Shown one piece after another: positions 46,171 to 58,100 of a DNA stretch of 64,000 bases. Origin of the DNA: Meandrina meandrites (Eukaryota > Cnidaria > Anthozoa > Scleractinia > Meandrinidae); the NCBI GenBank assembly GCA_963693305.1, contig OY855906.1, forward strand, positions 18,208,661 through 18,272,660. The letters run 5' to 3'. Made by a program: the position numbers and the translations under genes. Under the pieces are notes generated by a model. It searched no databases. It was not told where the DNA came from and saw nothing but the letters and a program-made list of their open reading frames with translations. The first letter of the stretch is position 1. Every line of letters starts with the position of its first letter.

Positions 46171-49100
46171 ATGGAAATGGTCGCAAACACGCTTCATCTA
46201 GACCAAGGCCGTGTTTCGAAACGGAGCGCATCGCCGAGAATTTTGACACATTTTGTCGAGGGATTTGTCATACAAGAAAGCAACTATCCCTTCACGGTAA
46301 GTCTGGTCTCATCCTATTTTCACGTAGCAATGTATATATTGTAATATAAGGTTAGCTTCGAAAATCTCGTTAAGTTTTAAGGTGCTACACTACTGTAAAT
46401 TTTACTTATAGCGCCTGCTAATTATTGTTATGTCAATTATATATCATACAGGTGTTTTTGGCTATATTGATTCGGTTTTTCGCGTGATTTTGTTTAAATT
46501 ACTTTGCCCTCTTTGATGCTAAGTGTTGATCATAACATTTGGCGTACTGATTACAGTTATCTTAGTTACAAAAACAAGTTGTTATTTTTAATGTTCTAGT
46601 TTCCGTGGTGTGAAGCTGAAAACGATAGTTAATCTCTCCCTCTTTGATTACACGTTTAGCTTACGTCTTTTTGTACAAATAGCTTTACTCATTACATTCA
46701 TTCTCCATATCTTAAACTTAGACATTTTAGCATTAAAAAATTCTTGAGATCTGCAATAGTTTTGTATATATAATTATGTGATTTTATGCCAAATATTATG
46801 ACGTTAACCTTAAAAACAAAGAGCTGGCTATATCTTGTCTTGTGAATGAATAAAAGGCCTTCAGATTTTAATTTTTTTTATATATTTTGTTAAGACCACT
46901 CACCGGCATTGGCTTAGCTTCTCTGTATTCAAATGCATGTTGCTTCAAGAGATAATTCTATGTCAATTTTTCCCTGAGTACTATAAGAACACACCTGCTA
47001 TAAGTGAGCACCTCCCCATAATCAGACACTTCCCATACATGAACCCTTCCCGTTAGTGGGCAACTCCCATATTGGCACCTCACTGAGCAAACACCTCGCA
47101 TAAGCAGATGACTTCTCCCATAGCAAACACCTCTTGTGTGAGGAACCCTAAACCTATAGGCATAAACTCCTAACAGGGCATCTGACAGGATGCGGTGGTG
47201 CTGATCCGCATAATTCGCTGACTTCCGCATCTTCCGCATCTTGAGAACATTTTCCGCATAAAACAGAAAAATTCGCTTCATATTAATGATTAAGCAGCTG
47301 CTTACCATCCTCACAAACAGAAATTTCAAAGTAATTGATTATTTTGAAACAGTTTTTCTCCTAAAATAGCGAAGAAAACACGGCACTTTGATCGCAAGCA
47401 ATTTTTAACCTCCAGGCGTTCCACGCGTGTTGTCGTGAAGGGCCTGGACACCAGTTTTGTTTTAACACTAATTTCTATTGGACGAAACAACCTCAATCCC
47501 AGGGCCTACTACACTTTCAAGATAGCGGCTGGGCGCCTAGCCACCATCTTGAAAGCAGAGTAGGTCCCGGGAACGAGGTTGTGGACGAAAAGCATTACCA
47601 TATCAGCGAATGGCAGTAGTTGATAAGAAACTATGCCGTGGAAAACCTTCAACACTTGTTTTCTTTCGCTTGTTTGGTCTATCGAAAATCATCTATGGTT
47701 AATTGGATAAATTTGTCATCAAAGAGACCACGAAGAAGGATCCCCGCTTTGCTGTACACTTGCCACAAGTCGACCTCATGGGCTAGATGAGCGACGAATT
47801 AAGTGAAGCGAGCTATAGGCCTCAAAGTGGTCTGCGAGCAACATGCCATAATAAAGACGATCGAAGGACTTTGTTGAAAGTCTAATAGCATTAAAGGATA
47901 GAGTGAGCCAGTATCCTGGAGTTTTCTATGTAGATAATGGATTGTTATTTTGTTCAACGAGCAATGTTTTATTAGATCACGTAAGGATATCTGTCCTTGA
48001 CAAGCACCGTGAATAATTTTGTATTGTCTATGCATAAGAAGAAAATCAACCAGTCAAAGAAATAACTGTTGTCAGTATTATTTTTATTAAACATCACATA
48101 ATCGATTAGATAATTACATTTCATACCAATTAAACGAAAATAACTGAAAAGGCCCAAATAGCAATGTAATTTTTTTGTTTAAAATTAGCCTGCGAACAGA
48201 CTCTCAGCTTCTGGGGGGGCAGTGCGATTGTGGCTGCACGAAAAGATGTGATTTTTGGGGAGCAAAGCGAGCCGAAAATTTTCCGCATAATCCAACGTGT
48301 TTTCCACATAATCAACTCTTTCTTCCGCCTAATTTGTTATTTTTTCCACACCCTATCAGATGCCCTGTTATAAGCAAACAGTTCCCAACAGTAGACAACT
48401 CCCATGAGCAAACTTCTCTCAATGTATAATCCTCTTTTGTGAGGAAAAAACCCAAAGCAAAGACTGGTTGTGAGCAGACACCTCCCATATACAGGCATTT
48501 CTTGAAAAGAGATATGAGTCGTTAGCAGACAACTCTTTATTGACACCCCTTATATGTATAAGCAAGTGGCTCTAAAAATAGAAATCTCTTGAAAGAGGAT
48601 GCATGTCTCCTTTTAAACGGACACCTCCCATGAAGAGATACTTCTTATAAGCTGACAACTCTACTCATGACCAGAATAGTTTTGTGATCACGCTGTTATG
48701 GGCCAGCTATACTCAGATCTTGAAATGGCTTCCATGACCTACTTCATTAGAAGTCAGAACTGATAAAAATTACATAAATATTATTGGTCAGAGAGTGTGC
48801 CAAGTGTGTCAAAAATACATTGTAAGTTTAAAATCAAACAAATTAACTTGTGTGTGTGTTTTTTTTCTTGAAAACATCTTGATAGTCTGGAGATGACACT
48901 GAAGTAGTGAACCAAGACCAGCTTAATGGCGACCAAAATTATGAAAATGGAGATGTGGAGATGGAAGTCGGTTTTGAGGGTAAGTACATATAATTTTACA
49001 ATGAACCGGCATAATTTCTGATTTCTACGATTTTGAAAGTGGTTACTACTTTCTATTTGCAGTAGAATAAGAGATACACCTACTAGGGAAAATGCCAATC

Positions 49101-52100
49101 ACAAGCATTTAGAAAATTATTCATTTTTTTCTTGAATTTTTTAACAGTTGTATCTTCTTCTTTGGTCGTCGTCCATATATGTTCTTGAATCAATGGTGAA
49201 ATAAGTGTTGACTGAAAATGTTGTTTCGCTTTATTATTACTCAGCTGAAAGCCCATCAAGTAATGACGAGGCATTCAATGATGTGTTTGTGGATGACTCC
49301 AGCATGGGACACTGTGAACAATGTGGCCGCCTAACAGAAGCCCCTCACCACAGAGGTCCGAAGAGATTCTGCTCAACTTCTTGTGCAAGAAGATATAGTG
49401 TAAGCTGCTCACGTAAGATGGTAGCGTTTCATGCTCGTACCCAGAGTGGACGACACTCCAGTGCAAACCAACTAGCTTCAGATAGAAAGTCGTCTTATTC
49501 TTTACCCATGGTGAGTTCGCCATATTTTGTCCTCAAAAACACTCACCACCCATCCCCCCTAGTGCTTCGCTCTGTCTCATTCATTTTCTTTTCACTTCCT
49601 ATTCCAACTACATTCAACAAAATTCAATAAAACATCTGTACTCAGAGTGCAAAGAAGTTTGTGTCTGATAGCCCAGGCTAGTAGATTTTGCGGGTCGGGC
49701 TAGTGAATTTAAGATGGAATCTGCCAGGACTTCGAGTAGTTGTTGGACAAAATTATGTACCAAAATTATTTACACCTTATTGCAAGCTTTTGTGTTACTG
49801 CTTCAAATATCTTATCAAAAGAAATCTTTTCTAACAACACCAAACATCGAAAACCAATCTTGAAGTTCCGCTTAATTCCACTAAATTGCTTAAAAGACGC
49901 GAGCTTTTGCCTATAGCTTGTGAACATTAAATTTCATTTTCTCAGGCTCTGATAAGAAATTGTTGTACCAAAATTATTTACACCTTATTGCAAACTTTTG
50001 TGTTACTGCTTCAAATATCTTATCAAAAGAAATCTTTTCTAACAACACCAAACACCGAAAACAAATTTTGAAATTTCACTGAATTCCACTGAATCGCTTA
50101 AAGACGATTTTACAAAATGGCTGCACGTGACAATTTCCCTATAGCTTGTGAACTTTGAAATTCATTTTCTAAGACTCTGATAAGAAATTGTTGTTGGTGT
50201 TATCAGTGATAATTACTTACATCTTTACCTTTTATTTAGGGTAGAAAATTACGCAATAGGATTTAAATTATTCTGGTACTCGATTTTTGTCCAACTTAAA
50301 TAAATATTACTCGACTTCCTGGTGGATTCCGTCTTAATTCTTCACTTGACTGATGGGCAAGTGAAAGTTTTCAGGGGAAATGTTTTAGGAAATTAAATTA
50401 CAGAGGTACTGCAAAAGATTGATTTGTTTTAACTTTCTAGTTAATTCATCTGAAACAAAAGCCATTTTCAAAGCAATCTGCTGCAGAGAAATCTGCATAA
50501 AAATGTCAGTATTGCATTGCAGTTCATTTTTTTTGCATGGAATTCTTGCTATTCTTAAAGAAAGCTTATTAAGTTTTCTAATTGTGCTTCTTAGAAGAAT
50601 GTTTGGAAAAGTTTTTGGTCATGAATTCCAGTTAGAAATTTAATTAGTTTTTAGAAGTGTTCTTGTTTGTTCATTGACTGGGGCCAGTGCATACTTATTT
50701 GCGGATTTAATTCTGTTTTCAAGTAATTCAACCAAATGTTAAGTTACAAGAAATGAAACAAATTATTAACAAGAAGATGAATATTTCTTTAACTAGAAAT
50801 TTGCATAATTTTGTTTATGAGTCTTGGCAATTTTTGCATGAATTTGAAACTGCCAATGTAATGTGACTTTCCTAGCTTTATCTTAGTGTAAGAAGAAAGA
50901 AAATGATGAAAGCTATCAAAACTTGAAATATGCTGTAATTTATTTTTAGGAGTAAACTTACTAACAGTAAATAAAGTCCTCCTTATGCTACAGACAATTT
51001 TCCAGCTGGAAATAATTCTTTTGACGGTAATTACACCACAGTAAAGCGCTGCTCCATCAACTTTTTTTGTTGTACTTTTAAGAGTTTTTTTTTTAACTTA
51101 AGTTGTTTTGCTTCAACATTACATGTGTGTTGCTTCAAAATGCATTTTAGTCATGCTGCAGCGGACTCGGAAAACCTTCCCCCGAGTTATCATTTTCATG
51201 AAATCTTTGACAAACTAGTTGTCTGAAGACATTGTCATGAAATATCACACTTAACTTGAAGCACAATCTAGAGTCTTTAAACAGAAGTTGTTAAAAGAGG
51301 TTATGTCAGTGGTGTAGTTTGATGCTTTAAATATCATGTTCATTGAAATTTTACCATCTTCCTTTATTCATTCTGCTAGTTTCACTTTAGCCCCCCCGTC
51401 CAAACGTATCCGTTTTTATTTGAAAACACAACCTTTTCTTTGCAGATTGGCATTCTGTCCACACATATCCAGTGAAAACAGTGACCAAAAATGCAACTTT
51501 CAAAAACATTCTCAGGATAGAAATTTTTGAAAATGCTGTTTTCTTGTTCTGTGTGGACGGTGAAAACAAAACTTTTTAAAAGCAGTGACATCACAGCATC
51601 TGAACTCGTGCCAAAGAAGAATGTTTCACTGCTATTTTAATGACTTATAGCATATCTATGTTAATATTTTCTTTCAGATTAAATGTTCAAGCTTAATCGG
51701 CAGGGCTTCTGTTGCTGCTGGCCTTGAAAATCAGTGATAAATGAATAATCAGAGGTCCACAAGCAAGACCTCGGAGGTTTTAAGTTGGACCAGTGTTTAA
51801 AACTGCTTGCTGATTTTGTTGCAATTTTGTTGACCAAACATTGATTTCAGAGGAAGAGAGGGAGAATTTTGAATAAAAACAGAAATGCATACATATCCAC
51901 GGACAAAAACAATTCAAAATAATACATGAGGACACAATTTAAAAAAAAAATAGGACAAATAAAATTCTTTTTCAAATGAAAGTAGATCCATGTGGACGCG
52001 GCTTTAATTTGATTCCTTTTGTAGTCACCAGTTAAAAGTTGCATGACTGTGAGGTGAACACTGGATTGCATTACCAGTGTATTAAAAGTATCTTACCAAC

Positions 52101-55100
52101 TGGTAGTTAAAATAAAATAAAAATTTACGCAGGCTTCGCTGTTAATTCAGCTTTAATTCATTAAGTTATTCATTATGAGAACTTAGTGAAAATTACTTTT
52201 GAGCTACTACATTCTGGCTACAGCTTGACCAAAGGGCGAGCTGTTAAATTGAATTATTCTATAAACTTAATAGTGGTATACCGAGTGGTAGCAAATCAAT
52301 AAAACTTATATCACACATGTGGATAACGAGGATATCACACACATGTGGATAATGGCGGCATAGTGTTTTTATCAATTTCCTACCTTGGGTATACCACTAA
52401 ATTTTATATAAGAAAAGAAAATTACCTGGTTGCTTGGAGTGCACTCACTCGTGAAATATTTTTCAACTCTCAAAGAGAAATTTTGTATTTCTGTATGGCC
52501 ATGTAATATCCTCTATTTATTGTTAGTACAAATCTACTAGCGTTCTATCACAAATGCCGGGCTCTGATTGGCTGCGCTACCCCTATTCTGTGATAGATAG
52601 TGAGTAGCATAGCAGTGTGCCCTTGCTAACAAAATGGCGGCCACTTCTTTACATTTTCAAAGTGTCCGTGAAGAAGATTTAGACAGTTAACTGGTCGAGG
52701 CTGTTCCAGAAAAGATTTATACTAAAACAATTAGATTATTCGCTCTCGATTTCTATGCGTGATAGTTGACGAGGGCGCAGCCCGAGTCAACTATCGTGCG
52801 ATAGAAATCTCGAGCTCATAATCTAATTGTTTAATAGTAATCATTGTATTTTTGTTTCTTTCCTAGTATTATGAGCAGCAGCCTGGTCCGTACATGGTAG
52901 ATGCCTCTATTCAAGTAAATGAATTTGGTAAGTAAACAAATCTTTGTTGTGCTGATAAACAATTGTAGTTATAATGCAGAAATCAATGATACTGCTACAG
53001 ATTACTGTTGGTGAAATCAAGTCAAATTGTTTCAAATTTATGAACGCAGTTATAAGTTTTTAATGAAAGGGTTGTACTGCATCGTCGGGCAAGCGAACAC
53101 TTACTGTAGTTGATTATCAACTGGAAGCTGATAAAGCTAAATATATCACTGAAGCAATTGTTGTTAAGCTGACGTTACAAGTGTTAGCCTTGTGTTAAAG
53201 TAAATATCATGTTCATTTTGGTTCCTTGTTTAAATAAATCAAATTTGTTGGCTTCATTCAGTTAGATTATTTTCTATCAAAGTAAAAAAACAAAATTATA
53301 TCAAAGAAGATATATCGTGTTTTCCCATAGTTAATAGAGGGAAATGGTTATGAAGCCCGGTAAAGTTCTTTGTTGTATGTTTTTGTTCGCTAATTTTTGG
53401 GGATTTACCATGCACAAAACCTGACAAAATACAATAGGTGGTTACGTGTTCATGCAACTAACCAGTAGAAACATTGGGATTACATATTTCATACATAGTG
53501 TATGAGCTCAAAACAAAAGATGTGCAGGGTTATGAACCTTCCAACCTCAATCTTGGCCTCTTTGTTTGTTCCTTTGATGTTAGCCGTGCTTCCTAACCAT
53601 TTCCCTCTATTAACTATGGTTTCCCTTACAACAATTATTAAAGAGCTGAAGATTCTCAAATAAGCGCTATTTAGGCAATTTTCAAAAGATCACGAAATTT
53701 AAACCCGCCCAGAAAGCTTTCGCAAAAAGTAATCACGCTAAATTTAATACCCTATTATATAATTCTTTAATCAACGTTAACATCAGTTAAATATCTTGTC
53801 CATGTTCTCTATTTAAATGGGCAGACTTTTGCAGAACCAAAATTTATATTTCTATGGAAAGAAAACAAAAAATAATGGTCCATTTTTATTAACAATGGTA
53901 TATTAGAGCGCCCAAACTGTTAACAAGCGTCTTTAGCTGCAGATGGTTAGGATAAAAAATGGATTGCAACTTCAAAAATTAAGGCTAAACTTTTCATGTT
54001 GTTTCGACGCATCTTCATCTTGATTTCTATCCACAAATTAAGGTTATATCTTCCTTTAGATGTTCAAAGATAATGTTTTTCATGAGCTAAGCTCCCTAAC
54101 TTCAGAATATTTTACAGTTGAATCCTGATAACTCGAACCTTCAAGGGAAATCAAAAAAGGTTCGAGTTATCGGGGGTTCGAGTTATCGAGGGTAAAATTA
54201 GTAAGAAAATGACCTGGAGGGAAATCGAAAAAGGTTCGAGTTATCGGGAGGTTCGAGTTATTGAGGGTTCGAGTTATCGGGGATAAAATTGGTAAGAAAA
54301 TTACCTGGAGGGAAATCGAAAAAGGTTCGAGTTATCGGGGATAAAATAAGTAAGAGAATTACCTGGAGGGGAATCGAAAAAGGTTCGAGTTAGCGGGAGG
54401 TTCGAGTTATCGGGATTCAACTGTAGATCAAAAATCTACGAAATCCCCGTGACAGAGCTCCTTTAAGTTTCGGCGTTCGAGCTCTCTTCTTCTGAATCAA
54501 TATTATCTTTCTGCAGTCCTTGTAAGATATCCTTGGTGAAGTTGTCAAACTACCCTAGCCCTGCTTTGTTTGAAAGGAACATGTCAAACTATTTTCAGTT
54601 TCGCTTTGTTACATAGTTTTATTCAAGGTCATTGGAAACTATTGCTATGGAAAATTAAAATCAGTTGTGCCAATTCTGAGACTAACTGTTTGTTTATGCA
54701 GTTCAGTATTTTGACAATTTTCGCGAAATACATTTCTTTTTTACGTGTTCTTTTGGCTAAATCGCGAAATTTAAGTCGCTCGAAATATGCCCGTTCTATT
54801 TTTCCGAAATGTAGTTCCCGCAAAAATAAGTAGCAATAAGGTATTTCGGGGGGAGGGGAGGGGGGGGGGCAGAAACCTGAGAATAGTGAGGGCGGGAAAT
54901 GGAATTTCTAAGGTGGCAGAGCCAGGAAGAGGAAGAAAAAAAATGCCGCCACGCGAAACATTTTACAAATAGAGAATGCACCAAGAGGCGGGAAACAGTT
55001 AGAAAGAGGCAGGAGCCTGCAGTAAAAGGCATGGCTGGGAAGGGGAAAGTTTAGGGAATTTTCCGTGTTCAGAATGAAAAGCAAGACCCTGAAAGTTTGC

Positions 55101-58100
55101 AAATTCGTACCGCGAGACGCCATGATCTTCTTGTACATTTTGATCGCACGAATCAAGAAAAAAAACCTCCCTTCTTGGACCCCTAGAGTTCTCTAAGAAT
55201 ATGCGCAGAAAACAGATTCTGATTGGTTTATTTGCCCTTATTATCCATAGAACAATAGGAGAACCAAAAGTCTCCTGAGAGGAAGAGAAAGGGCATTTGT
55301 CACCATGCGCTTTTTTTCGGGCGTTACAGGCGGCAGAGTCATTTTAGGGAAGGGTTTCGGGCTGCACAATGGGTTTATTCATATCCCGAGTTCAGTGGCT
55401 CGTGGCCACTTTGATTATTAACAAGCAGCAATTTGTTTACATCAGGTTCGTTGTTTACATGATAAAGTTCAGTCACTGCCATAAGAATTAGATGGTTACG
55501 GTAGGTTTGTTCGCCAAAGCGGTGCGTTTTATTTGTTGCGTGCTTTTATTTTAACTTAGCATTCGGAACTTGCTAATTTTTCATTGTTGGGTTAAAAAAA
55601 TTCGGGGTCAAAAATTCCTCCTTTATTGCCCGCCTCCGCTAACGCTTTAATGTTGCGCATATTTTAATGTTTACAATTATCACTCCTCTGTGTTCCGAAT
55701 TCTGTTTACGTTTCTTATTTCTTTCGGCAAGAGGTTTTGTTCGTTTGTTATTTCGCACAAGAATAGTATTACGTTTGGCGATTGTACCTCCACTTTTCTT
55801 CGTTTAGCAGTCATTTTTCACGTAAAAAGATATCTCAATTTTCGCGCGTTTCCACGACAATAAGTTGACGTTAGTTGGTATGTAATTTTTCTTAAATTAT
55901 TCATATCCGATAAGACAAAACAACTGCCGTCCTGGTTCCTAATATCATTTGCCAGGTGTATTTTAAGGAGTAAAAGGCCACTGCGTTTCACTGACTGCAA
56001 TACAACGTTTCAAAAATGGGAAACGAAATGTCTGATGAAAAGAAAGCTAAGGGCAAGCCAAAACAACAGGTGGCCAGAAATGTTCCGGACGGGGAGGCGA
56101 TAAAAAGCGAAGAAGACGATCAAACAGGTAGTTATCTATGTACTCTCCGTTTGTTTGCTCTCAAGGTACCCCGTTTAGACAGTAATTGAAACGCGCGCTT
56201 CGGATCAAACTCGAGAATTTTAAACCATTTAATAAAAACTAAACCGCAGTCAAATATTGTCGAGGTTCGTGTGATTCTATCACGACTGAAAGAAATTCCA
56301 GGTCGTGCTGGTTCAATCTTGAAGATTCTAGTTAATACGCCTCCCGGTTTAATGCGGCGTATTCACTGATGTTAACTTTGTAGTGTGTATCTTATCTATG
56401 TAATGGCAACAAACTGGCTGGTAACTACACCTTCATCTTGATGCAAGAAATTGATATCTATAACCGAGATTTTGCGAGCATGTTGTGTCATATCTGATTT
56501 GATCGCACCTAATAATTTGATATAAACGAAGGCAATTTAAAATGGCTGGTAGAAATTTCTCCATTTTTAGTGAGTATGTTGTTTCATATTTAATCACACT
56601 GAAGAACTTGATAAACGAATGCAGTTTGAAATCGCTAGTAGAAATTTCCTCCATTTTGTTTTGTATTTTTATGTAAATGTTCTTGTTTACTTGTCTTCTC
56701 AAAAAGCCTTATCCATAAATCAGGTTTTTTTCTTATTATTTAATCTTACCTTAAAACACTTCACTGGCTATTTAATCTTGTCGGTTTCAAAACATTCTCC
56801 TCGAAGTTGACCGGTTCAAGAAGCATTACCGTTATAAGAGCATTTAGCACTTTGCTGTAAATTTATTAAACACACTTTTTCTTTCTAATTTTCGACTTCG
56901 ACAATTTTGTTGAAAATTGATCTGTAAATTATACAGCAGGAAAAATGAATATTGAATCTCCGTACAGCACTTTTACCATAAGGCAATCACTGCTCTGTGC
57001 CAATAAGAACTTAAACTTAAAGAAAACCTTGAAGCCACTAGCAACCGCCGCAAATTTAGAAAGCCATTTCACGGTTGCTTTTGATGTGTAACCTGATTGG
57101 TCAAGAAAACAATGGCTTCATCATAATTGGCAGAAACATCTTACACAGGTTTTAAGATCGAATTGAAGAATTCGCGAAGCCAAAATAAACATTATTAGTT
57201 TGTTATAAAATAATATTCTTACTGATAATATATCAAGATATTGTTGGTCGGTAGTTCCTACGCTGATAGTTAAAGAGTAGAGATACCTCGAAATTGCAAT
57301 CATAAAATTGTTCCATTTGATAGCAGCTAGGGTATGCTTATTCCAGGCAGCCGATTTATCCTCCTTGAAAATTTTCGCTTTATTTACTTTTCTTCTTTCT
57401 TTTTAACAGACACAGTTCACCCGCTCAATTTTGACTGGACACGAAGTGATGTGGAGCCGCTGTGGTTGTATGAACACGTTGAAGCTGCCAAGTGGAACGT
57501 GCAGGAGGTTGCCGCCTTCGTTAAGTGAGTTTCGTCCCTATTAATGTCTTGCTATTTATGATCATTTGGAATCTATCGTATCAGGCACTCAAACAAAGAC
57601 AATGGCAAAATTCCCTGCGTGTTAGTAATTAACGTAAAAGAAATTCTTCGTTTATGAACCAGTTTCGGGTGGAGACAAATTCTCCGCGGAAGAATTGCGT
57701 GGGAGAAGCCAAATCACCCCCGCAGTGGCATTTCTATCCCCTTAGCTGACCGTGTAAAGAACGCCTTTTTTGTTCTAAGCACAAATTCAGACAAGAATAT
57801 AATCTCTTTTTAAAGCAAAATGTCGTGCAAGGATGGCCCTAATCACAGTAGTATTTTGTAAAAAAAAATAAAATTGGATTGAAATGTCGTTTACGTCTGG
57901 TGATCATTTACTGTCGGCGATCGACACGCTTACAAGTAAATAAACGGCACGCAATGCATGCAGAAGCGATGACGTTTCACAAGGGGGGGGCGTTTAATTG
58001 AGAAAATACGGTATTCTAGACTGCTTTTGCCATACATGGACGGAGGAGTTCACGAGGCGAAAGGAAAAATGGCGCGAAAATTGTCACTTGCTATTGCTCG

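Noticed and set aside
47799..48035. 78-codon minus-strand frame inside the 1.2-kb TIR element as a transposase piece
   Set aside because: No transposase motif is present and the frame is short and isolated.
46985..48665. Possible CRISPR-like array of short spaced repeats
   Set aside because: Units of about 18 bp are degenerate with no constant spacers, and the genome is eukaryotic; it is a decayed minisatellite split by a transposon.
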